Source: Linum tenue
Taxonomy: Eukaryota > Streptophyta > Magnoliopsida > Malpighiales > Linaceae
DNA: 64,000 bases
Reading direction: 5' to 3'
NCBI GenBank assembly: GCA_946122785.1
Contig: CAMGYJ010000007.1
Coordinates: forward strand, 40,511,587 to 40,575,586
This document shows positions 45,471 through 54,210 of this stretch, in pieces (position 1 is the stretch's first letter; each line of letters starts with the position of its first letter). Under the pieces are notes generated by a model, which had not been told where the DNA came from, did no database searches, and was given only the letters and a program-made list of their open reading frames with translations. The translations under genes were made by a program, and so were the position numbers.

Positions 45471-45483
45471 TGCTCTGATACCA
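45471..45483 (-). promoter_or_regulatory. Cop-2 primer binding site (tRNA-iMet)
   Basis: The minus strand reads TGGTATCAGAGCA directly against the 5' LTR edge at 45484, complementary to the 3' end of initiator tRNA-Met. Confidence 0.93.
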
Positions 45484-45740
45484 TGAAGAAAACTAGAACG
45501 CGGAAGAAGACGACAACCAGGTTTACGTGGTTTCCCCGTTCACAACTAACGAGACTAGTCCACGGAGAGGCAGAGCTCTCGAGTCACTATCATTGACGTC
45601 TCTATTTTTGTGTATGTTACAGTCGCCTATGGTCTGTTGCACCAAATATATACAAGAGCAAAACAATAAACCCTACCAGCTAGAAGGAGAAACAAAAGAG
45701 AAAATTACAAAATGGTCCTTCAACTTTTTAATATGCGACA
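45484..45740 (-). repeat. Cop-2 5' LTR
   Basis: TGAAGAAAACTAGAACG...AATATGCGACA on the plus strand, followed by the target duplication GGCCT. Confidence 0.92.
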
Positions 45741-46953
45741 GGCCTAATGGTCTTTCTTTTGATTCTCTATCTTTTTCACTTAGCGGCGGCACTTCCCTCT
45801 CCATCGTCTTGGTCTAGCAACACTTCCTCCTCGTCTTCGGTAGAGAACGGCTATGATGGGATTCATATCAGTTCCATTTTTGTTGGTTTTCACTTTTCAA
45901 TCATCGATTCATTATCAGTTTTAGATTTATCTTTCTTTGACATTGTCTTTTCTTTTTCTTCTCCAATCGACAACGCGATGATTTCGGCGGCAACAATTTT
46001 TTTAGCAGGTCAGGGGCAACATTGCAGACACTGCGTGGGTCATGTTACATTGGGGTGGTATCTCTGGCGGAAGTGTTTAGGTGGGACGCGAGGCTTGAGA
46101 AGTGATCGCGAAAGAATAACGATGAATGACACCGCAAATACGCAATGCACAGCCACAACACGTTTCTATTGGTCGTTTATTCTTTTTCTTAATGTATTTG
46201 TATATAAAAGGTACAAACTATTAATTATTTCATGGTATGGGAACAACACATTGTATTACTGTATGTTTATTATAATGAATCCATTGCTGCTCCACTTCAA
46301 GTTGGTATTGAATTCGCTCAGCCTGAGCTTTTGTTCGGTTTATTCAGTAGATCTTCTAAAATCGGATGTTTGCATAATATGGTCACAAGAAACTATCTTC
46401 AAAAGGAGACAATTTGTTGACATAGATACGAGGACGACAAATTGACCCTATAAAGAAAAATAGGGGGACAATCTATTATCCCTAAACAACCACAATATTA
46501 TTCCGAAATGTATTATTGGGAACAATATTTTGTCCCTAAAAAAAATGTATAGGAGACGACTTTTTGTCGCCAACATCAGGGCTATTGGGACGACACATTG
46601 TCTTTCATGGAAAAAAGATGACACGAGAACTTGTGAGTATTGGGGAGGACTGTCGTCCCTAATAATGGGGACGACTAACTTTTTGTCGTCCCCAAAAGAA
46701 TAGAGGACAAGAGTATAGGGAACCACACATTGGAGATGACTAAGTCGTCCCCCAAAATTATGGGGACGATTTTTCCTATTTCCGGAGACGACTTTTGTCA
46801 TCTCCAAACCTCATCTTTTTTGTAGTGGCAAACAAGGATGCAAGATCCAAGAATCATGAAGAGGACTGAAGTGTTATTTTGTTCCCAAGTTGGGTAGGAA
46901 GTGTGTAGTGGATCTAGTACTGGAATGGTGTCATTTACAAATCCCTACTTGTT

Positions 46954-47151
46954 CTAGCTCTTGAGGGCAATACGAACTTCCCTGTCCCATTGATTGTAGT
47001 TACTGCTGCCGGCAAGCTTGATGGGAAAGACAAGAGCCTCAATAGGGTTTATGTAAAATGGGTTTGTCACTGTTGGTGGTGGTTGTACCTGATTAGTGAG
47101 AATGTTGTCTGAACCTCCAGTGCATGTGGTTGTGGTTGTAGCTACTCCCAT
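46954..47151 (-). pseudogene. Gag N-terminus (Cop-1)
   Basis: A 65-codon frame with FPIKLAGSSNYNQWDREVRIALKS, the usual copia Gag N-terminal motif, just inside the Cop-1 5' LTR. It continues in broken form to 46828, where the CACTA end begins. Confidence 0.7.
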
Positions 47152-47169
47152 GGCGACTGGAGTTTGGAG

Positions 47170-47566
47170 GTGAGGAAGAATACGGGTATAAGATCTAGAA
47201 AACCCTAATACGATAAGAAAATCAATGAGAGACTAGATCTGGAGGGGAACCCACAAGGTCTCTTGGCCACTTAGGGCATGTATATATATACGAAAGCATT
47301 TTATACAGCTTTAATAGTATAAACTAATTACGCGGTTACAGCTGTTAAGTAAAACAAATTAATGAAAATAAAGAATGAAAAACTGACACCTTTGCACTAT
47401 ACAGTAAAACTGGAAATAGCTAGGCGCCTAAGTGAGACAATGTCGCTCTTCTCTGTGCCCTTCTGTTGTTGCACAGGTGAATGAAGTCATATCAATGGGT
47501 CCAAGGCACCGAGCACGGTTCCACCCTTCAATCCCTCAATCAGTTCACTCTTATTACTCTATTACG
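47170..47566 (-). repeat. Cop-1 5' LTR
   Basis: Aligns with 27290-27635, most clearly from AAGAAAATCAATGAG (about 47216) onward. A clear primer site was not found between it and the gag start, so the inner limit is approximate. Confidence 0.65.
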
Positions 47567-48680
47567 GAGTCACATGCAGAAATAGAGGAGTAACCTGAGC
47601 CGCCGTCAGTTAATTATGGAGCGATGGACTAATGTTGACAATGGAGGAAGGGGAATGAGGAGCAAAGAGTACGAGAACAGGGGTAGAGGTTCGCTGCTAC
47701 CTAAGATAGAGATGTTATGTAAACAAAGTAGAATGAAACAAGTGATTGGATGAGGTTGGTTATGTGGCCGCTGATTTAAATCTTTGTAGATCTATAGAAA
47801 ATATCCAGTTAGGGAATGAAAAGGAGGAGGAAGAAGAAGAAAGTGGAATTTTATTGCCAATTAATTGAGCGGGTGGGAGGGTGGTGGATAAATGATATTT
47901 TACTTTGCTTTCCTTTTATAATAAAAGTGTTGTGAAGATCGAATCAGATCGGTCGGTCTGACCAGTAGAATCGGTGACCAGTCACCACTAAGGTTAGATT
48001 GATGATTGTTCAGCTCGATCAAAATTAAACAGGTTGGGAAATGGGCTCTGTTGTTTTTCGAACCCAGTATCCCCTAATAAGCAAAGTAAACACTTTCCAA
48101 TTTTTTCGATTTTTTTTCATGACATCAAATATTTTCTATTTCCCAAAAATCAATCACGTTTTCCTTGTATAATTTTTATCTTCATAAAATAATAGGTTTC
48201 CACTTGTAATATATATTCACATAATTATTTGATAAGAATTAATATTTAGAGTTTGGACTTTAGAATTTTATAACGCATGTTTGTTTATGAGAGATATATT
48301 ATATTTTAGTATTGATGATTTTGAATACTATTATGCGTATTCTACTATTAATATGCCTGATTATGAAACGTCGTTTCGTTAATAATTTTTTAATGATTTA
48401 ATAACAGATTAATAGTTACACCGATAAAGGGTGAATTACTCACTACACTAGTTCATACTCTAGTTCTATTCTAAAAACATTGAATAAAACTATAAAAAAA
48501 TAGAATATAATTCCGGCCTTTTATATTAATCTTTTACAATAATTTTTTGGGCTTCATGAGATGATTTAAATATATTTAACTACTAAAATAACTTTTACTT
48601 TTCTAGGATTGTGATAGTATTTTGACAAGATTCACACTATTCACTCTCAAATAATAATTCCCAAGCTTTCCTATAAAATA

Positions 48681-48725
<45 letters not shown>

Positions 48726-48787
48726 TCCCAAGCTTAGCCTAACTGGAAGATGATTATTTAAATACGCCCTCGTTCGCGGGGAGCAAA
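47567..48787. other. Unassigned AT-rich region with microsatellite
   Basis: No gene is recognised. It contains the (AAT)n tract at 48678-48724, whose two flanks both carry ATTCCCAAGCTT, a short direct repeat. Confidence 0.45.
48678..48724. repeat. (AAT)15 microsatellite
   Basis: About fifteen nearly perfect AAT units. Confidence 0.95.
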
Positions 48788-49396
48788 ATGGTGCCCTTTT
48801 GGTTTCCAATTACAGGGCTTGTTGATTTTATTCGATTCAATCCTATTACACCCTTAGGGGTGGGGACTATTCGGGGATCGCCAGAACAAGCAAAAACCGA
48901 GAGTAGTGTACCCTGTTCCAGGATTGAATCAGAGCATCTTAAAAACATTGAAAAACAGAGTGATTATGGTGTCCCGCTAGATGCCCTCGGGGATGATTAC
49001 TGTGGGCGTCTGCAAATTAACGCTGAAGTGGTGATAGCTTCGTCTTTTCCACTCCCCACTGCCACTGGTCCGGGTTTGATCGGCCGAATTGGCAGCGCCG
49101 CCATTCAGCGCTGGCGGACGAGGATGCAGTTGCATGGGGAGAATAGGGATGGATTTTCAAAAGATTACACGGATCTGTTGGGCGAGATTAGCGGGAGACT
49201 GGCCCGATGCTGGGAAATCAGATCGTATCCCCAACAGAGGTCTCCTACTCCAAATCCGACTCTACGAAGTAAACGGAACGGGAGACTTTCACTCTTCCTG
49301 GGGAACTCGGTCTCTAGCAGTTATAAATTGGGATTTTCCCCTGCTGCAACTTTTCTCCATACTGTTCGGCGCCTTGGGAGCTCTGGAGAAGCATAA
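48788..49396 (+). CDS. Unrecognised 202-residue ORF before Ath-C
   Basis: Open frame in GC-richer DNA than its left flank. I recognise no domain. The sequence is mixed and non-repetitive (for example AIQRWRTRMQLHGENRDGF), unlike a low-complexity chance ORF. A second overlapping frame runs 49089-49637 and crosses into the truncated Ath-C LTR. It could be a captured or truncated host exon, part of another element's LTR, or chance. No promoter or splice sites are clear. Confidence 0.25.
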   Translation: MVPFWFPITGLVDFIRFNPITPLGVGTIRGSPEQAKTESSVPCSRIESEHLKNIEKQSDYGVPLDALGDDYCGRLQINAEVVIASSFPLPTATGPGLIGRIGSAAIQRWRTRMQLHGENRDGFSKDYTDLLGEISGRLARCWEIRSYPQQRSPTPNPTLRSKRNGRLSLFLGNSVSSSYKLGFSPAATFLHTVRRLGSSGEA

Positions 49397-49601
49397 AAAA
49401 GCCTCCCCCCCAGCAGTTGAGAAGCGGACCAACCCAGCAGCAAGGTACGGGATTTATTTCCCATCTCCTTCTGCCTTCCTTTCAGTCGAAGGAGCACCCC
49501 TCCCCGGTCACGGTGGCAGGCCCCGCTGGTTCGTGCAGCTCGCTGCCGGTTGCTGGGCTGGTGGCCGCGCTGCTTGGGTCTCGAGAGAGAGACACCGACC
49601 G

Positions 49602-50494
49602 GGGGTCCGAGTTTTTGAGAGAGAAAGCAACACCTAGAGAGAGAAAGCGACGAACCAGAGTTCCCAAGCGCCATAGATCGATCTTCATCACCATTGGAGC
49701 CCGGCTTGAGCTTGGAGAAGTGCGATTAAACGTCCAGGAGCAGAAATCCGTCTTCACAGTATGATTTCCGCGTCTGAATCTGCTTTTGCTTCTTTCTCTA
49801 TGGAGTAGTTCCCCCATTCATCTGGGTATGGGGAACCCTAGATTTGTATGATAGGTCTGATTGTATCAACCCAAGTACAGAGTTTGTGAATTTATTATAT
49901 TCGATTGAGGTTTGAATGATTGAATGACTTGAATCCTTATCAAATTCCTGTTGTTTCTGCTTTGACCTAGAATGAGAATATCTGCCTAGGTTGATAGAGT
50001 ATCCTTAATCGAAGGTGGCGAATTGGTGACTTTAGTCGAGGAGCCAATTTGCTATTCTGTACCGAATTGAATTCGGTAGTGGAGGTTTGGTTCGCTAGGG
50101 CCTCAATCTGTTTACTCCGGTGGAGGTTAGTCGCCCGCTAGAGACTCAGATTGGGAGGGTCTGAAGACCTTTAGTCGAGACTTCGGACTAATCAAGAACC
50201 TTCCGCATTATAACTTTCATGAAAACTGAACTTGGTAAATTGCAATCCGACTTAACTGCAGTCTAGGGGGAACCATATCCGGGTGACCTCTCTTGACTTG
50301 ACAACAACCGTTTACTTGCTTTGTGTTTTTGTTTGCTTGAGTTGCACTAAAAGTTCACTGCTAAATAACAAGACTTCACCGAGTAGTCATCACATCTAGG
50401 ACCCGGGTTGACAATAAAACCCAAACCCGCTATACTACGCTTTAGGAAGTGGTTACACTTGGCCATTTTCTAGAGTGATAGTAGGAGTGAGTCA
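49602..50494 (+). repeat. Ath-C 5' LTR, distal part only
   Basis: Aligns with the reverse complement of 57695-58550 at roughly 95 percent by eye. The upstream LTR portion, including the palindrome array, is absent. The LTR ends GAGTGAGTCA before AGTTTT and the primer site. Confidence 0.85.
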
Positions 50495-50500
50495 AGTTTT

Positions 50501-50518
50501 TGGCGCCGTTGCCGGGGA
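50501..50518 (+). promoter_or_regulatory. tRNA-Asp primer binding site (Ath-C)
   Basis: TGGCGCCGTTGCCGGGGA, a perfect complement of the plant tRNA-Asp 3' end, six bases after the LTR. Confidence 0.93.
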
Positions 50519-50643
50519 CGGCTAGGTTGTTGAAGAAAAGTGATTTCTGTTACTTTAGCACTTTCATTTTCGCATTGATTATTTGATTCTTTCCCACTTG
50601 TGCCTTCACGGGTTTGCATTGCTTGATTGTGTGCAGATAGTGC

Positions 50644-53508
50644 ATGACCCGTAGCCAGTCGGGAGGTTTACTGCCGTTGAATCCTGAGATTGAGCGCACT
50701 TGCAAACAACTTCGGAGACAACAGCGAGCTAGACTGGCTACGGTGGAGCGCAGAGACGGCCAATTGAGCAGCGACTCCGAGGACGAGTACGAGATGGAAG
50801 GCGATCAGAACCCACCTCCTCAGAACCAGATCCTGGGGAACGACCCAAATCCCCAGGGAGCTGGGGCCCATCATCATCCACCACCACCGGGTCCCACCTT
50901 GGAGTATTACTACACTCCGCGGATTGCTGACATCCGCCCGGTCATCCTCTATCTGCCGATTCCTGCAAACAACTTCGAGATCAAGCCATGCTGGATTCAA
51001 CTCATCACCTCCTCTATCCAGTTCCATGGCTTGAAGGATGAGGAAGCCCGGGTACATCTCTCCCGTTTTCTGCAGCTGACGAACGGGTTCAAGCTGAACG
51101 GTGTCCCGGATGACGCAATCCGCCTTCACCTCTTCCCCCACTCTCTGGCGGGGAATGCTAAGAGGTGGTTGGAGACCCAGCCCCCATTGTCCATCACCTC
51201 TTGGGACGATCTGGCTGACAAGTTCGTGCACCGGTACTATCCGGCATCGAAGACTACAGAGATTCAGCGGGAGATCACTCACTTCCGCCAAGAGCCAGAT
51301 GAGTCACTTCGTGATGCATGGGAGCGGTACATGGGATACTTCTGGCAGTGTCCCCATCATGGTTTCAGCGATGCTTTCACAGTTGGGAACTTCTACAGCG
51401 CCCTCACTCCACACAGCCAGAGGGTGATCGAGTCTCTCTGCCCAGGAGGGGATATCCTCACTAAGACTCCACCCGAGCTGAACCAGATGATCAGTACCTT
51501 GGCTGCTCGAGATCATTCTTGGGGGCAGAACAACAGAAGCAGGAATTCCCGGGACCGGGGTGTGCATGCTATGGAGGCTAGGTCCGGGTTAGAGCAGCAG
51601 GTGGCTGAGTTGGTGCAGACATTGAAGCAGCCTAACAGTCTCCTTCCGGGCCGAGGTGTAGCTACGCCTCCAGTAGCTCAGTGTCAGTGGTGTGAGAGCC
51701 CAAATCACCTGGTGGAGGATTGTCAATCTATGAGGGAGTCCTCCACTCCCCAAGAGCAGGTGGCCTTCATCGCCAATGCTCGGCGCCTCGACCCATACAG
51801 CAACACCTACAATGAAGGATGGCGCAAGCATCCCAATTTTGCCTGGAGCAGCAACACCAACAAACCACCTGGTTTCCCAGCACCAGCAGGTGGTTTTCAG
51901 CAGAGGCAGCCCTTCCAGGCTAGGCAGGGGCCACCACCACAGCAGCAGCCCTACCAGCCTAGGCAAGGGCAGACAATCCAGCAGCCCCAGGGCCAGTTTG
52001 CTCAGCCTCCAGCAGCCGCAGCTCCAGATAATCAGATGACTGATCTGAAGAACATTTTGCAGGCATTCATGACCACCAGTCAGGCGAATTTCACGAGGAT
52101 GGATCAGACCATAGCCTCACTGGAGGCAGGTCAGAGAAACCTGGAGGCAGGCCAGAGAAACCAAGGTGCCATTCTGCAAGATCTACAGCACCAATTCGGT
52201 GCCCTAGCGCGCCAACTAACTGCTCGGGCCCTGGGGACTCTACCTGCCACCACCATCCCCAATCCACGGGACCCGCACGAGCAGCTGGAAGCCATTTTCA
52301 CCAGGAGCGGCAGGCCTACATTAGCTGACCCTGCCCCGACCGGGCAGAAGGAACCGCTACCTGCTTCAGCACCTCCGGCCGGTGATGCAGAAGTGCGGGT
52401 GGAGAAGGAAGCCCTTGCTCCCAAGCCACAACCAGTAGTGAAGGAGCATGTGCCCCAGCTTCCCTTCCCCACTCGCCTCCATAAAGACAAGCTGGAGACT
52501 GAGTTTGCCAAGTTTATGGCAATGTTGAAGCAGCTCAACATCAGCGTACCATTTGTGGAGGCACTGTCGAAGATGCCCAAGTACGCGAAGTTCATGAAAG
52601 ATCTCTGCACCAACAAGAAGAAACTTGGGGATCTCTCGACAGTGCTGCTGAGCGAGGAGTGTTCTGCTGTCCTGCAGAACAAGCTGCCTGAGAAGCGCAA
52701 GGACCCAGGGAGTTTTACTATCCCTCTTACTATTGGCAGCATGCATGTAGGAAAGTCCTTGGCGGACCTAGGCGCTAGCATTAATGTCATGCCATATAAA
52801 CTGTTCAAGAAGCTAGACCTAGGTGAACTTAGCCCTACTAGGATGAGCATTCAGCTAGCTGACCGTTCTATTGTGCATCCTAGGGGTATCATAGAGGACC
52901 TGCTTGTTAAAGTGGGTGCATTCACATATCCTGTTGATTTTGTTATTCTGGATATAAATGATGATGTGGATGTACCTTTGATTTTAGGGAGACCATTTCT
53001 TGCCACCGCCAAGGCACTTATTGATGTGCATGATGGTAAACTGATCCTGCGTGCTGGGAATGAACAGGCTACTTTTTCTGTGACTGAGTTTGATCACTGT
53101 GCTATGATTGCTGTCACACCTGTGCATGCTATTTCTGACCAGGTACACGAGCCTGTCGTGTATCCGTCTGCATCTTCCATTTTGCAGGATTCCCCTCTCC
53201 CTCCTTCGCCGCCGCTCCCTCGTACCTCATCACCGAATAAAAAGCTCAAAGAGGAGTGGCGGCCGAAGCAGCAGGTGCCTAGGCCTACTCGGAAGAAGGG
53301 TGGAGACCACTATGAGCTGGTCCCACCTCCTGCATCAAGATCACCCTGGCCGTCCGAGTACTCACTCGCTTGCATCCTGCCGGATGGCCAGTTCGAGCTG
53401 ACCAATGCTGGTGGTTGCACCCATCGGGTGCATGGCCATCATCTGAAGCTATACCTCAAAAGCGACGTGGATCCGCTCTTGGAGGCACCTGTTCCTGCAC
53501 CTCCCTGA
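50644..53508 (+). CDS. Gag-protease polyprotein with integrase-like tail (Ath-C)
   Basis: Intact 954-codon ORF. Residues 110-280: retrotransposon Gag capsid (AIRLHLFPHSLAGNAKRWL, SWDDLADKFVHRYYP). Residues 346-359: zinc knuckle CQWCESPNHLVEDC (CX2CX4HX4C). Residues 415-475 are Gln/Pro-rich and 480-530 coiled-coil-like. Residues about 695-815: aspartic protease with DLGAS near 708 and LILGRPFLATAKALIDVHDG. After a Pro-rich linker the last 60 residues (PSEYSLACILPDG, THRVHGHHLKLYL) resemble the integrase C-terminal GPY/F region of gypsy elements, so polymerase and integrase core seem deleted in frame. Gag would build particles and the protease cleave Gag; helper polymerase would be needed. ATG at 50644 lies seven bases after an acceptor-like GTGTGCAG. 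Confidence 0.85.
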   Translation: MTRSQSGGLLPLNPEIERTCKQLRRQQRARLATVERRDGQLSSDSEDEYEMEGDQNPPPQNQILGNDPNPQGAGAHHHPPPPGPTLEYYYTPRIADIRPVILYLPIPANNFEIKPCWIQLITSSIQFHGLKDEEARVHLSRFLQLTNGFKLNGVPDDAIRLHLFPHSLAGNAKRWLETQPPLSITSWDDLADKFVHRYYPASKTTEIQREITHFRQEPDESLRDAWERYMGYFWQCPHHGFSDAFTVGNFYSALTPHSQRVIESLCPGGDILTKTPPELNQMISTLAARDHSWGQNNRSRNSRDRGVHAMEARSGLEQQVAELVQTLKQPNSLLPGRGVATPPVAQCQWCESPNHLVEDCQSMRESSTPQEQVAFIANARRLDPYSNTYNEGWRKHPNFAWSSNTNKPPGFPAPAGGFQQRQPFQARQGPPPQQQPYQPRQGQTIQQPQGQFAQPPAAAAPDNQMTDLKNILQAFMTTSQANFTRMDQTIASLEAGQRNLEAGQRNQGAILQDLQHQFGALARQLTARALGTLPATTIPNPRDPHEQLEAIFTRSGRPTLADPAPTGQKEPLPASAPPAGDAEVRVEKEALAPKPQPVVKEHVPQLPFPTRLHKDKLETEFAKFMAMLKQLNISVPFVEALSKMPKYAKFMKDLCTNKKKLGDLSTVLLSEECSAVLQNKLPEKRKDPGSFTIPLTIGSMHVGKSLADLGASINVMPYKLFKKLDLGELSPTRMSIQLADRSIVHPRGIIEDLLVKVGAFTYPVDFVILDINDDVDVPLILGRPFLATAKALIDVHDGKLILRAGNEQATFSVTEFDHCAMIAVTPVHAISDQVHEPVVYPSASSILQDSPLPPSPPLPRTSSPNKKLKEEWRPKQQVPRPTRKKGGDHYELVPPPASRSPWPSEYSLACILPDGQFELTNAGGCTHRVHGHHLKLYLKSDVDPLLEAPVPAPP

Positions 53509-53553
53509 GTATCCACCATGGGCGTCCAGCTAAAAGACGTTAAAGAAGCGCTT

Positions 53554-53571
53554 GTGGGGAGGCAACCCCAC
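53554..53571 (+). other. Conserved hairpin after gag-protease (Ath-C)
   Basis: GTGGGG-AGGCAA-CCCCAC, 45 bases after the stop codon. Compared with Ath-A and Ath-B the third stem pair is G-C instead of T-A, a compensatory change. Confidence 0.82.
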
Positions 53572-53697
53572 CACGGTTTGCATTTTCTTTTCCCTTTTTT
53601 TCTGAGTTTTTTGTGTCGTGTCGAGTCAGTTGCATGTCTGTAGTGAAGTTCGGTCATCTGTGATGCTTCGATTTGGTGTTTCCCTGCTATGATACGC

Positions 53698-53892
53698 TAC
53701 GTTTAGCAAATCCCCGGTCTCCCGCCAAAAATACCCGACCGGGGATTTTTGGCGTGAGACCGGGGATCTTTGCCTCATAGAAACGCGGCGTTTGGCAGAT
53801 CCCCGGTCGTGGGCTCGAAAATACCCGACCGGGTATTTTGAGACCCGACCGGGTATTTTGAGACCCGACCGGGTATTTTTCCTATTTAAAGG
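53698..53892 (+). promoter_or_regulatory. Internal palindrome array and TATA box (Ath-C)
   Basis: Repeated AAATACCCGACCGGGTATTT-type sites and halves: hybrid site at about 53729-53750, one near-full site from about 53818, then two more ACCCGACCGGGTATTTT copies up to 53880, plus CCCCGGTC half sites. They stop directly before TATA-like CCTATTTAAAGG (53881-53892). The location is between gag-protease and ORF-1. Confidence 0.55.
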
Positions 53893-54210
53893 AATCCCCC
53901 GGTCATTTCTCTATCTACCCTCATTTTTTCCAAAATCCCTCCCCTCTCTCCTCTTTGGGCCACCGCCTTCTGCCGCCTGCCACCGCCGCCGCCGGCCGCC
54001 GCCGGTCACTTTCCGACGACTTTCCGGCGGGGTTCCGACCATTTTCCGGCCACTTTCTGGTGACCCTCCTCATCCGTTTTTTTGGCCTCCCTTCGCGTCC
54101 CTCACCCTTCCCTCGCGTCCTAGCTACAGTTCTCCTTGTGTTTCCAAGTGTGTTTCTTGTTCATTTCTAGTTTCTGGAAAATCGAATTGTAGATTATAGG
54201 ACCGAGAACT

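Larger units (their letters stand above)
35667..45740 (-). mobile_element. Cop-2: Ty1/copia element with target duplication GGCCT
   Basis: LTRs 35667-35929 (263 bp) and 45484-45740 (257 bp) both run TGAAGAAAACT...CA on the plus strand and lie between perfect 5-bp duplications GGCCT (35662-35666, 45741-45745). The LTRs are nearly identical; the left one has an extra 6-bp repeat (ACTAGA). On the minus strand come the primer site, gag, protease-integrase, reverse transcriptase and RNase H. Ath-B sits inside the polymerase region, and about 300 bp of Cop-2 next to Ath-B are missing. Coding defects: one UGA between gag and protease and one frameshift after the integrase. This is a fairly young element. 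Confidence 0.93.
35125..46827. mobile_element. CACTA transposon remnant hosting Cop-2
   Basis: The right end is CTTTTTTGTAGTG (46815-46827), the complement of CACTACAAAAAAG, the CACTA terminus. The preceding 390 bases hold inverted repeats of GGGGACGAC/GTCGTCCCC, typical CACTA subterminal repeats; one related GGGACGAC occurs at 35228. The left terminus is not seen. Without Cop-2 about 1.6 kb remains. The 232-codon frame 45747-46445 has no recognised domain and is probably chance. Confidence 0.55.
27290..47566 (-). mobile_element. Cop-1: degenerate Ty1/copia element, heavily interrupted
   Basis: Two related LTRs (27290-27635 and 47170-47566) enclose, read on the minus strand, gag (47151-46954, 34983-34354, 33540-33403), protease (33384-33076), integrase (32950-32034), reverse transcriptase (32033-31568, 28668 downwards) and RNase H (27951-27706), the copia order. 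The polypurine tract complement CTCCCCCTCAAG lies at 27636. It is interrupted by a solo LTR (28674-31562), a hAT element (33541-34353) and a CACTA remnant (to 46827) that itself holds Cop-2 and Ath-B. Stops and frameshifts are frequent and the LTRs are well diverged, so it is old. Confidence 0.8.

Noticed and set aside
45747..46445. 232-codon plus-strand ORF between Cop-2 and the CACTA end
   Set aside because: Hydrophobic, Ser-rich and unrelated to transposase; it begins at the Cop-2 target site, so it is probably chance.
53698..53892. CRISPR-like array
   Set aside because: Palindromic units are irregularly spaced without unique equal-length spacers, and this is plant DNA.
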